From Amycolatopsis dendrobii (GTDB taxonomy: Bacteria > Actinomycetota > Actinomycetes > Mycobacteriales > Pseudonocardiaceae): a DNA stretch of 64,000 nucleotides. Every line of letters begins with the position of its first letter. Positions within the stretch are counted from its first letter, which is position 1. Both the position numbers and the translations under genes were made by a program. The notes under the pieces are model-generated. The model was not told the origin of the DNA. It was given only the letters and a program-made list of their open reading frames with translations, and ran no database searches. The stretch spans positions 310,001 through 374,000 of the forward strand of contig NZ_JACGZW010000004.1 of NCBI RefSeq assembly GCF_014145675.1, written 5' to 3'. Positions 16,212 to 26,400 of the stretch are shown here, in pieces.

Positions 16212-17422
16212 GCAAGTACGACGAGCTGGCCGCACGGTTCGGCACGCCGGCTTACGTGTACGACCTTGACGTGACCGCGCAGTCGCGTGCTCAGCTGTTC
16301 GGGCTGCTGCCCGAGGGGTTCGCGGTCTACTACGCGCTGAAGGCCAACCCGCATCCGGAGATCGCCCGTGAGCTCCGCGAGGGCGGTTGCCGCGCGGAGA
16401 TCAGTTCGACCGGCGAGCTGGCCAACGCGCTGACCGCCGGGTTCGCGCCGGAGGACATCCTCTACACCGGCCCGGGCAAAACCGACGGGGAGCTGGACAC
16501 GGCGATCGCCGCCGGCGTCCGGTTGTTCTCCGTGGAATCGCTGACTGACCTGCAGCATGTCGGTGCCGCGGCGGAACGGCAGGACACCGTCGCGCGTTGC
16601 CTGCTGCGGGTGAACACCACGCAAGGCAGTGCGTCGACCGGGATTCGGATGATGGGCCGCCCGTCGCAGTTCGGCGTCGACGCCGAGACTTTGCCGGAGC
16701 TGATGCCGCTGTTCAAGGCGGTTACTGGAGCCAAGATCGTCGGCGCGCACTTCTTCACGATGAGCAACGCGCAGGACGAGGACGCACTGCTCGGCGAGTA
16801 CGAGTTCGTGCTGCAGTCGGCCGCGCAGCTGCGCCAGGAAGTCGGGCTGCCGCTGGAGTTGCTCGACATCGGCGGCGGGTTTTCCTCGCCGTACGCGGTT
16901 CCCGGCGAGCGCACCGACTACCCGAAGCTGCGCAACGGTTTGGAGCAGCTTCTCGACCTCTACCTGCCGGAATGGCGCAGCGGCGCGGTCGAGCTGGCGT
17001 GCGAATCCGGCCGGTATCTCTCCGGGACCTGCGGGACGCTGCTGGCTGGCGTCGTGAACGTGAAGGAGAGCCGCGGCCACCGGTTCGTCATCCTCGACGC
17101 CGGGATCAACGTGGTCGGCGGCCTTTCCGGCATCGGACGTCTGCTGCCCGCCGCGGTCGGCGTCGACCAGGCCGGGGACAACCCGGGACAGCTTGTCGGT
17201 CCACTGTGTACTCCCGGGGACTCGCTCTCGAAGGCCGCGAAGCTGCCCGAGCTGTCCGCTGGAGACCTGCTGACCGTGCCGAACGTCGGTGCGTACGGCG
17301 TTACCGCGAGCTTGATCAGCTTCCTCGGCCGTCCCGCGCCGACCGAGGTCGTGGTCCGCGGCGACGAGGTCATCTCAGTGTCGCGTTTGGACTATCAGCG
17401 GGCTTACGAGGTGTCGCCATGA
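16208..17422 (+). CDS. PLP-dependent amino-acid decarboxylase (VinO-like)
   Basis: A 404-residue fold-III PLP decarboxylase of the diaminopimelate/ornithine decarboxylase family. The PLP lysine is Lys45 in YYALKANPHP. The glycine-rich phosphate loop is LDIGGGFSSPY, and the C-terminal active-site Cys lies in GPLCTPGDSL, with NVGAYG completing the site. In vicenistatin, VinO removes the alpha-carboxylate from 3-methylaspartyl-ACP to give 3-aminoisobutyryl-ACP, the PKS starter. Its ATG overlaps the ligase stop as ATGA, and its stop overlaps the mutase small-subunit start in the same way, so translation is coupled. Confidence 0.92.
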   Translation: MSKYDELAARFGTPAYVYDLDVTAQSRAQLFGLLPEGFAVYYALKANPHPEIARELREGGCRAEISSTGELANALTAGFAPEDILYTGPGKTDGELDTAIAAGVRLFSVESLTDLQHVGAAAERQDTVARCLLRVNTTQGSASTGIRMMGRPSQFGVDAETLPELMPLFKAVTGAKIVGAHFFTMSNAQDEDALLGEYEFVLQSAAQLRQEVGLPLELLDIGGGFSSPYAVPGERTDYPKLRNGLEQLLDLYLPEWRSGAVELACESGRYLSGTCGTLLAGVVNVKESRGHRFVILDAGINVVGGLSGIGRLLPAAVGVDQAGDNPGQLVGPLCTPGDSLSKAAKLPELSAGDLLTVPNVGAYGVTASLISFLGRPAPTEVVVRGDEVISVSRLDYQRAYEVSP

Positions 17423-17895
17423 GCGAGGAAGTCCGCGCTTACGGCAGCAGCATCATTGAAGAACCCAGTGCGCGCACGGTGATCGTGAGCAGCATGGCTT
17501 CGGACTCGCACACCTGGAACCTTGTCTACCTCGAACTTCTGGTGGGAGAACTCGGTTTCGACGTCGTGAACCTCGGCGCGTGCGTACCGGACGAGCTGCT
17601 GGAGTCCGAATGCGTCAGCCGCCGTCCGGCGATGCTGGTGCTGAGCAGCGTCAACGGGCACGGCTATCAGGACGGACTGCGAGTCGTGCAACGGCTTCGC
17701 GCGCAGCCGGAGCTGCGACGGCTGCCGATCGTCATCGGCGGCAAGCTCGGCACCGGCGGTCCGCTTTCTGACGAGCAGACCGCGGAACTGCTGTTCGCCG
17801 GATTCGACGGAGTCTTCGACGAGCAGAACGCCGCCGCCTTCCGGCACTTCGCGGCCACGCTTCCCGGCGGGGTCGGCCAGTTGGAGGGAGCGTGA
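17419..17895 (+). CDS. glutamate mutase small (B12-binding, sigma) subunit, VinH/MutS-like
   Basis: A 158-residue cobalamin-binding subunit. With the large subunit it would convert L-glutamate to (2S,3S)-3-methylaspartate. The B12-binding fold is visible: SMASDSHTWN (Asp29 and lower-ligand His31), VVNLGACVP, LSSVNGHG and VIGGKLGTGG. In the classical D-x-H-x-x-G motif, the Gly is replaced by Asn34. ATGA overlap with the decarboxylase upstream and GTGA overlap with the large subunit downstream keep expression of the pathway steps balanced. Length is normal for clostridial-type small subunits with a short N-terminal extension. Confidence 0.9.
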   Translation: MSEEVRAYGSSIIEEPSARTVIVSSMASDSHTWNLVYLELLVGELGFDVVNLGACVPDELLESECVSRRPAMLVLSSVNGHGYQDGLRVVQRLRAQPELRRLPIVIGGKLGTGGPLSDEQTAELLFAGFDGVFDEQNAAAFRHFAATLPGGVGQLEGA

Positions 17896-19160
17896 GCTTC
17901 GAGCGGTTCGTCGCGCAGCGGCACGCGGCCGGGGAACTGGTCGTGCAACCGCGCATGGGCTTCGACAGTCCGGCCGCGATGCGCGCCGGTCTTGTCGCGA
18001 CCAAGCACGCGAACGCCGCGACCGTCGGCACGCTCACGCTCGACAGCTACACTCGCGTCCGCGACACCGAGTCTGCGGAACACGCTTTGCGCAACGGAAT
18101 TCCGCTCAACGGCTACCCGATCGTCAATCATCCGCCCGAGGTGACCCGGGCGATGCTCGACGGCCTCGAAGGCCCGGACTTCCCGGTGCAGGTCCGGCAC
18201 GGGTCGGCGCGTCCGGTGGACATTTTCCGCGCGATGATCGCGGCTGGTCTGCACGCCACCGAGGGCGGCCCGATTTCCTACTGCCTGCCCTACAGCCGCA
18301 CGCCGCTCGACGAATCCGTGCGGAACTGGGCGTATTGCTGCGATCTTCTGGTCGAGGCGGACCACCCGGGCGGCCGTCCGCATCTGGAGACGTTCGGCGG
18401 CTGCATGCTGGGACAGCTGTGCCCGCCGAGCGAACTCGTCGCGATCAGCGTGCTGGAGGCGCTGTTCTTCTACCGCAAGGGCGTGCGCAGCATCTCCGTG
18501 AGCTACGCGCAGCAGACGAACCTCCACCAGGACCGCGAAGCCGTCGCCGCGCTGCGCCGGTTGTGCGCCGAGCTGTTGCCGGAAGCGACCTGGCATGTCG
18601 TGATCTACGCGTACATGGGTCTCTTCCCGCGCACGCCGGACGGTGCGATGTTGTTGCTGGGCAAGGCTGCCGAGCTCGCGATGAGCACCGGTTCGGAGCG
18701 GCTCATAGTGAAGACCGCCGCCGAAGCGCACCGCATCCCGACCGTCGCGGAGAACGTGACCGCACTCGAACACGCGGCTGCCTCGGCGAAAGGCATCAAG
18801 GCCATGGTGGACGACGACAACCAGGTCTACCGCGAGGCCTACGCCCTGGTCGACGCGGTACTCAACAGCCACGCCGATCTCGACCGCGCGCTCGTGGTCG
18901 CCTTCAAACGCGGTCTGCTCGACGTGCCGTACTGCCTGCATCCGGACAACGCGGGCCAGGCGCGCAGCACGCTCGACGCGGACGGCAGGCTCGGCTGGTC
19001 CGAGCTCGGTTCACTGCCGTTGCGCGGGATCGCCGAGCGCGCGCCGAGCGGCCGGATCACCTCGTCGACGCTGATGTCGGCGCTGTCCTACGTCCAGCAC
19101 ACCCATGACACCCAGGCATTGGAGCAGCCGATGACCGCGATCGGAGGGGAACCGCGATGA
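17892..19160 (+). CDS. glutamate mutase large (epsilon) subunit, VinI/MutE-like
   Basis: A 422-residue TIM-barrel mutase subunit that binds glutamate and carries out the adenosylcobalamin radical rearrangement to 3-methylaspartate. Recognisable segments are ELVVQPRMGFD, TLTLDSYTRV, VRHGSARP, LQCPY-equivalent SYCLPYSRTPL, ETFGGCMLGQLCPPS and SVSYAQQTNLHQD. The GTG start overlaps the small-subunit stop as GTGA. Complete length and context match VinI. Glutamate mutases are otherwise fermentation enzymes, so their presence here is diagnostic for a 3-methylaspartate-derived PKS starter. Confidence 0.92.
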   Translation: MSFERFVAQRHAAGELVVQPRMGFDSPAAMRAGLVATKHANAATVGTLTLDSYTRVRDTESAEHALRNGIPLNGYPIVNHPPEVTRAMLDGLEGPDFPVQVRHGSARPVDIFRAMIAAGLHATEGGPISYCLPYSRTPLDESVRNWAYCCDLLVEADHPGGRPHLETFGGCMLGQLCPPSELVAISVLEALFFYRKGVRSISVSYAQQTNLHQDREAVAALRRLCAELLPEATWHVVIYAYMGLFPRTPDGAMLLLGKAAELAMSTGSERLIVKTAAEAHRIPTVAENVTALEHAAASAKGIKAMVDDDNQVYREAYALVDAVLNSHADLDRALVVAFKRGLLDVPYCLHPDNAGQARSTLDADGRLGWSELGSLPLRGIAERAPSGRITSSTLMSALSYVQHTHDTQALEQPMTAIGGEPR

Positions 19161-20353
19161 GCACTCGCCGGACTGTCCGGGCGTATCCGTTCGACATGCA
19201 CGAGACGTCCGTTTCCGAGATCTACCACCAGTTGCAGCGCGACGAGCCGATGAGCCGGGTGCAGTTGCCGTTCGGCGAACCGGCTTGGCTGGCGACGAAG
19301 TACGCCGACGTCAAGCTGGTGACCGCCGACCCGCGGTTCAGCCGCGAGCTGGCACAGGGGCTCGACCAGCCGCGGATGCGCCGCCAGCAGATGGGCGACG
19401 GCATCATGGGGATGGACCCGCCGGACCACACCCGCCTGCGCCGCCTGGTGATGAAGGCGTTCACCGCGCGCCGGCTGGAGGCGATGCGCGAGAGCGTCCG
19501 CACCCTGACGCACGAGCTGATCGACGCGATGATCGAGAAGGGCGCGCCCGGCGACATTGTCGAGGATCTCGCTCGGCCGCTGCCGGTCACGGTGATCTGC
19601 AACCTGCTCGGAGTGCCGAAGGAAGACCACACGATCTTCCGCGAGTGGACCCAGGCGCTGGTCAGCGACGCCACGGCGAAGGGCGACGTGCTCGACGTCT
19701 ACGGCGATCAGCTGGACAACTACGTGGCGCAGCTGGTCGCGCAACGCCGCGAGGACCCGACCGACGACCTCCTCGGCGCGCTCGTCTACGCCCGCGACGC
19801 CGGTGACAAGCTCAGCGAGAACGAGCTCATTTCGATCGCCGGTGCGGGGCTGCTCACCGGTGGCGTGGAGACGGTGTCCTCGGCGCTGCCGAGCTTCGTC
19901 TTCACCCTGCTGACACAGCCGGAACTGCTCGCACAGCTGCGGGCGCAGCCGGAGATCCTGCCGACCGCGGTGGAAGAACTGCTGCGGTGGGTGCCGATCA
20001 ACACCGCGGCGATGTTCGCCCGGTATGCCCGCGAGGATATCCGCATCGGCGACGTCGTGGTGCGGGCGGGCGATCCGGTGCTGCCCGCGCTGCACGCGGC
20101 GAACCGCGATCCGGAGGTCTTCGCGAATCCGGACGTCATCGACCTGACCCGCAGTCCGAACCCGCACGTCGCGTTCGGGCACGGCCCGCACCACTGCATC
20201 GGGGCGCAGCTGGCGCGGCTGGAACTGCAGGAGGCGCTGAAAGCGATTCTGGAGCGCTTTCCGGAATTGCGGCTCTCCGACGGCCGCGAGGGCGTGAAAT
20301 GGGAGTACGGGGTGATCGTGCGCGGCCCTTCGCTGCTGCGCATCGCCTGGTGA
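19157..20353 (+). CDS. cytochrome P450 (macrolactam tailoring oxidase)
   Basis: A 398-residue soluble bacterial P450. The heme-binding motif AFGHGPHHCIGAQLARLE gives the thiolate Cys near residue 347. The K-helix EELLRW and the I-helix GAGLLTGGVETVSS, with the acid-Thr pair, are intact, so oxygen activation should work. The sequence MGMDPPDHTRLRRLVMKAFT is the usual C-helix region. It probably hydroxylates or epoxidises the macrolactam before or after glycosylation; regiochemistry cannot be inferred. It is the last gene of the starter operon (ATGA overlap with the mutase), 108 bases before PKS1. No ferredoxin or reductase is encoded nearby. Confidence 0.92.
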   Translation: MSTRRTVRAYPFDMHETSVSEIYHQLQRDEPMSRVQLPFGEPAWLATKYADVKLVTADPRFSRELAQGLDQPRMRRQQMGDGIMGMDPPDHTRLRRLVMKAFTARRLEAMRESVRTLTHELIDAMIEKGAPGDIVEDLARPLPVTVICNLLGVPKEDHTIFREWTQALVSDATAKGDVLDVYGDQLDNYVAQLVAQRREDPTDDLLGALVYARDAGDKLSENELISIAGAGLLTGGVETVSSALPSFVFTLLTQPELLAQLRAQPEILPTAVEELLRWVPINTAAMFARYAREDIRIGDVVVRAGDPVLPALHAANRDPEVFANPDVIDLTRSPNPHVAFGHGPHHCIGAQLARLELQEALKAILERFPELRLSDGREGVKWEYGVIVRGPSLLRIAW

Positions 20354-20360
20354 TTTCCCG

Positions 20361-20412
20361 CCCCTAACGACGTTTTCTGGGGATCCGGCGCGGCAGGAGC
20401 CCGCCATACGAT
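20361..20412 (+). promoter_or_regulatory. Candidate PKS1 promoter with GGGG box
   Basis: CCCCTAA (20361-20367, TTAGGGG on the minus strand) and CTGGGG (20377-20382) form a loose inverted pair. TACGAT (20407-20412) starts exactly 24 bases after the plus-strand box, the same spacing as at the other pathway promoters. PKS1 starts 50 bases further on. Confidence 0.5.
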
Positions 20413-20461
20413 CCGACCGACGACCCATGAATGCTGCCTGGCTACCGCGGTGGAGTGCGCA

Positions 20462-23400
20462 ATGCGTGAGAGTGAGAAGAATCGGGAATCCGGCTTCGCG
20501 GAGCGGCTGACGCTTCTGCCGCCGGCGGACCGCGCGGGGTTCCTCGCCGGCGTGGTCCACGACGCGACGCGGGCGGCGCTGCAGGCCGCGCTGCCCGAGG
20601 TTCCGGCCGTCCTCGACCCGGAGAAAGCGTTCTCCGACCACGGTTTCGACTCGCTCGCGGCGGTGGAGCTGCACGCGCAGCTGACCGACGCGACCGGGCT
20701 GGAGCTGCCGGTGACGCTGGCCTTCGACTATCCGACCCCGGCCGCGGTCGCCCGTTTCCTGCACGCCGAGGTGTTCGGCGGGCAGGAGTCCGTCGCGACG
20801 CTGGCCAGCGGCGGAGCGAACGACGAACCGGTCGCCATCGTCGGCATCGGCTGCCGCTACCCGGGCGGCGCGGTGTCGCCGGAAGCGTTGTGGCAGCTGG
20901 TCGCCGACGAGGTGCACACCATCTCCGGCTTCCCGGAGGACCGCGGCTGGGACCTCGACAGCCTGTACGACCCGGACCCCGACAAGCCGGGCAGCAGCTA
21001 CGTCACCTCGGGCGGATTCCTGCCCGGTGCCGGGGAATTCGACGCAGGGTTCTTCGGCATCGCGCCGCGCGAGGCGTCCGCGATGGACCCGCAGCAGCGG
21101 CTCGTCCTGGAGACCGCGTGGGAAGCGTTGGAGCGGGCTAAGATCGACCCGTCCGCGCTGCGCGGAACCCCGGCGGGCGTGTTCATCGGTGCCGAGGCAC
21201 AGGAGTACGGCCCGCGCTTGCACGAAGCTCCCGACGGCCTCGACGGCTACATGCTCACCGGCAACGCGCCCAGCGTCGTCTCCGGTCGCGTCGCTTACGC
21301 GCTCGGTTTGGAAGGGCCGACGCTGACTGTTGACACCGCTTGCTCTGGTTCGTTGGTCGCGCTGCACTTGGCGGTGCAGGCGTTGCGGCGCGGCGAAACT
21401 CAGCTCGCGCTGGCCGGTGGCGTCGCGGTGATGGGCGCGCCGGGCACGTTCACCGCCTTCAGCCGCCAGCGGGGTCTCGCGGAAGACGGTCGGTGCAAGG
21501 CTTTCGCCGCCGCTGCGGATGGTACTGGCTTCGCCGAGGGTGTCGGTGTCCTGGTGCTGGAACGGCTTTCCGACGCAGTCGCGAATGGACACACGGTGCT
21601 CGCCGTGGTCCGCGGCTCGGCGATCAACTCCGATGGCGCGTCGAACGGCCTTACCGCGCCGAACGGTCCTTCGCAGCAGCGCGTGATCAAGCGCGCGCTG
21701 GCGGACGCTGGTTTGGAAGCGTCCGATGTGGACGCGGTCGAGGCGCACGGCACCGGCACCCGGCTCGGCGACCCGATCGAGGCGCAGGCGCTGCTGTCCG
21801 CCTACGGGCAGGACCGCGAGACGCCGCTGCTGCTGGGGTCGATCAAGTCGAACATCGGTCACACGCAGGCCGCGGCGGGTGTCGCGGGCGTGATCAAGAT
21901 GGTCGAGGCGATGCGACACGGCGTGCTGCCGAAGACGCTGCACGTGGACGAGCCGACGCCGCATGTCGACTGGACCGCGGGTGCCGTCGAGCTGCTGACT
22001 GAACAGCGGGAATGGCCCTCGATCGAGCGTCCGCGCCGCGCTGGCGTTTCGTCGTTCGGCGTCAGCGGGACCAACGCGCACGTCATCATCGAGCAGGCTC
22101 CGGTCGTCGAGACCGCGGAAATCACCAGTGACGAGCTGCCGGTCGTGCCGCTCGTTGTCTCGGCGCGCAGTGAGGAAGCGCTGAAGGCACAGGCCGCCGC
22201 TCTGGTGTCCACTGTAGAAAGCGGCAATCTGACTGACCTCGGCTTCTCGCTCGCCACCACGCGTGCCGCGCACGATCAGCGCGCCGTGGTGGTCGCGGAG
22301 AACGTCGCCGACGCCGTGCGCGGGCTGCAGGCGCTGGCGGCGGGGGAGCAGGATCCGAACGTCGTCATCGGCGAACGCACCCCGGGCAAGCTCGCGATGC
22401 TGTTCACCGGACAGGGTTCGCAGCGCCTCGCGATGGGACGAGAGCTGTACCTGGCGTACCCGAAGTTCGCCGAGGTCTTCGACGAGGCCGTCGACCACCT
22501 CGACGTGCAGATGGAGACCCCGCTGCGCGACGTCCTCTTCGGCGACAACGCCGAGGAACTGAACGAAACGCAGTACACCCAGTGCGCGCTGTTCGCAGTC
22601 GAGGTCGCGTTGGCGCGGTTGCTCGAATCGTGGGGCGTGCGGCCGGACATCCTGCTCGGCCACTCGATCGGCGAACTGGCCGCCGCGCACATCGCGGGCG
22701 TGTGGTCGCTCGCCGACGCGTGCCTGGTCGTCGCCGCGCGCGGACGGCTCATGCAAGCGCTGCCCGAGGGAGGGGCGATGGTCGCCGTCGCGGCGACCGA
22801 GGACGAGGTCCAGCCGCTGCTGGGCGATCAGGTCAGCTTGGCCGCGGTGAACGGTCCGACGTCGGTGGTCGTTTCCGGCGAACGCGAAGCGGTGGAAGCC
22901 GTCGTGTCGGTGTTCCGCATGCAGGGCCGCAAGATCAGCGAGCTGCGCGTGTCGCACGCGTTCCACTCGCCGCTGATGGAGCCGATGCTGGCCGAGTTCC
23001 GCGAGATCCTCGAGGTGGTCGACTACGCGGCCCCGGCCACCCCGGTCGTCTCGAACGTGACCGGCCGCATCGCGACCGCCGAGGAACTCTGCTCGCCGGG
23101 GTACTGGCTGTGGCATGTCCGCCGTGCGGTGCGGTTCGCCGACGGGGTCCAGGCCCTGGTCGACGCCGGCGTGACGACCGCGATCGAGGTCGGTCCGGAC
23201 GCTGTGCTGTCGGCGATGGCCGCCGGCACGAGCGACGCCATCGCGTTCATTCCCGCGCAGCGCCGCGATCGGCCCGAGGTCACCACCCTCGCGTCCGCGC
23301 TCGGCCGCCTGCACACCCGTGGCGCGGCGATCGACTGGACGGCGTTCTTCGGCCCGGCTCAAGTGGTCGACTTGCCGACGTATGCCTTCCAGCACAAGCA

Positions 23401-26400
23401 CTACTGGCTCACCGCACCGACCGGCCACAGCGACGCGGCGGACTTCGGCCAGCTGGCTTCCGGGCACCCGTTGCTGGCTGCCGAGATCGGCTTGGCCGGT
23501 GACGACGGCCTGGTCCTCACCGGTCGCGTCGCACTCCGCACGCACCCGTGGCTGGCCGACCACGCGATCGCGGGCACCCCGGTCCTGCCGGGCACCGCGT
23601 TCGTCGAGATGGCGCTGCACGCCGCCGCGCAGGTCGGCTACGGCGTGGTTGACGAGCTGACGCTGCAAGCGCCGCTCGCGCTGCCGGAAACCGGTGGCGT
23701 CGCGCTGCAAACGCTGGTCGGCCCGGACGTCGACGGCCGCCGCACGATCGAGTTCCACTCCCGTCCCGACCACGACGCCGACGCGGCCTGGACCCGGCAC
23801 GCCGTCGGTGTCCTCGCCGCCGGCCCAGTCGTCGAGCCCGCGCCGCGGGGCGAATGGCCGCCTGCTGGCGCCGAAGTGGTCGCGACGAGCGAGCTGTACA
23901 CCGAACTGGCCGAGCAGGGCTACGGCTACGGCCCGCTCTTCCAGGGCCTGCGCACCGCGTGGAAGCGCGACGACGTCGTGTTCGCCGAGGTCGCGCTGCC
24001 CGCGACCGGACGCGACGCGGCGTTCGGTGTCCACCCGGCGCTGCTCGACGCGGTCCTGCACGCCACCGACTTCGCCCCGGGCGAGGCACGCGAGCCAGAC
24101 GAGATCCGGTTGCCGTTCGCGTGGACCGGCGTGCGGCTGCACGCTTCCGGTGCGACCGAGGTCCGGGTGCGGATCACCTCCCCGGCCACTGGCGGCGTCT
24201 CGATCGACGTGACGGACGTGGCCGGTACGCCGGTGCTGTCCGTCGAGTCGTTCCGCTCACGGCCGGTCCGCGAAGCCGACCTCGGCACTCAGGCGCGCGA
24301 CCTGCTGTACACCGTTGAATGGACGCCGGTCACCGGTTCCTCCGAGCTGCCGACGCTGGCTTCGCTGGGCTCGATCAGCGGTTTCGACGTTCCGGTGGTC
24401 GACTCGCTGGTGTCGCTGGTCGACGTGCCCGAGGTCGTGCTGCTGCCGGTTTCCGTGCCGGGCAAGAACATCGTCGCCGCGGCCAAGCAGACCGCGCACC
24501 GCGTGCGGACTGTGCTGCAGCAGTGGCTCGAAGGCGACCGGTACGCCGGTGCGCGGCTGGTCGTGCTGACGCGCGGCTCGCTGGCTGACTCCGCCGTCCG
24601 CGGCTTGGTGCGTTCGGCGCAGGCTGAACACCCGGGTCGCGTGGTCCTGGTCGAGGGCGCGGCTGCCGCGGCGACCCTGGCCACCGCGCTCGGCTCGGGC
24701 GAGCCGGAGCTGCGCATCGACGGAGACACGGTTTCGGCCGGTCGGATGGTCCGGTTGACCGCGGAAGCTGGCGAGCCGACCTGGCGCGCCGACGGCACCG
24801 TGCTGATCACCGGCGGCACCGGCGGTCTCGGTGCCCAGGTCGCGAAGCACCTGGTCACGAAGCACGGTGTCCGCAGCCTGCTGCTGCTCAGCCGTCGCGG
24901 GCTTAACGCGCCGGGCGCTGCTGAGCTGGTCGAAGAGCTGGCGGAGCTGGGCGCGACCGCGAAGGTGGTCGCCTCGGACGCCAGCAAGAAGCGTTCGCTG
25001 TCGGCGGCGATCAAGAAGGCCGAGCATCCGCTGTCGGCCGTCGTGCACACCGCAGGCGTGCTCGACAACGCGATGATCGGCTCGCTGACCGCCGAGCAAC
25101 TCGACGCAGTGCTGGCCCCGAAGCTCGACGCGGCGTGGGCGCTGCACGAGCTGACGGCGGAGCTGGACCTGTCGGCGTTCGTCCTGTTCTCCTCCTCGGC
25201 CGGCCTCGCCGACGGCGCCGGACAGGCGAACTACGCCGCTGGCAACACGTTCCTCGACGCGCTGGCCGAGCACCGGAACGCCGCTGGCCTGCCCGCGACG
25301 TCGCTGGCCTGGGGTCTGTGGGCACCCGACGCCGGTCAGGCGATCGGCATGGGCGCGACACTGTCCGAAGTGGACCGAAACCGCATCGCGCGGCTGGGTC
25401 TCGCTCCGCTGACCGTGTCGGAAAGCCTTGCTGCTCTCGACGCGGCGCTCGGCACCGGCGTTCCGACGGTCGTGCCGACCCGCGTCGACCGCGCCGCGCT
25501 GCGGTCCCGCGGCGAGGACGTTCCGGCCGTGCTGCGCGGGCTCGTGCCCGCCGGTCGTCGCCGGATCGCCGTCGCCAGCGGGGAAGTGACGCCCGAGCAG
25601 CAGTTCGCCGAGCGGTTCGCGCACCTCGCCGAGGCCGACCGGGACCGCGCGCTGCTCGACCTGGTGCGCACGCACGTCGCGGCCGTTCTCGGCCACGACA
25701 GCGCGGACGCGATCAGCCCGGCCCGCCCGTTCGGCGAGATCGGTTTCGACTCGCTGGCCGCGGTGGAACTGCGCAACATCCTGGACTCGGTCACCGGCAT
25801 GCGGCTGCCCGCGACACTGGTGTTCGACTATCCGACGCCGCGCGCGCTCGCCGAGTACCTGGCGTCGCGCCTGGCCGGGCTGGCACCCACGAGTCCGGTC
25901 GCTCCGGTGACCACTGTGGATCCGGAGGAGCCGATCGCGATCGTCGGCATCGCTTGCCGCTACCCGGGTGGCGTCGCGACGCCGGAAGACCTGTGGCGGC
26001 TGGTTTCGGAGGGCGAGGAAGCGCTGTCCGGCTTCCCGGTCGACCGCGGCTGGAACGTCGACTCGCTGTATGACCCGGAGCCCGGCAAGCCCGGCCGCTC
26101 CTACGTCAAGCACGGTGCCTTCCTGCACGACGCGGCCGAGTTCGACGCGGACTTCTTCGAGATCAGCCCGCGTGAGGCGGCGGCGATGGACCCGCAGCAG
26201 CGGCTGCTGCTGGAGGTCTCGTGGGAAGCCTTCGAGCGCGCCGGAATCGACCCGGTCGGCCTGCGCGGCAGCGCGACCGGTGTGTTCGCCGGTGTGATGT
26301 ACCACGACTGGGGCACCCGCCTCGGCACGGTTTCCGACGACATCGCGGGCTACCTCGGCAACGGCAGCCTCGCCAGCGTCGTGTCCGGTCGCGTGTCGTA

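Noticed and set aside
17419..19160. Methylmalonyl-CoA mutase-type or other B12 mutase instead of glutamate mutase
   Set aside because: The separate small B12 subunit and 422-residue barrel subunit fit the glutamate mutase split, and the neighbouring VinN/VinO-type genes use its product.
19088..24142. Minus-strand open frame of about 1680 codons opposite the P450 and PKS1
   Set aside because: Composition (Arg, Gln, His, Val rich) is that of the antisense of GC-biased codons; the plus strand holds clear P450 and PKS domains.
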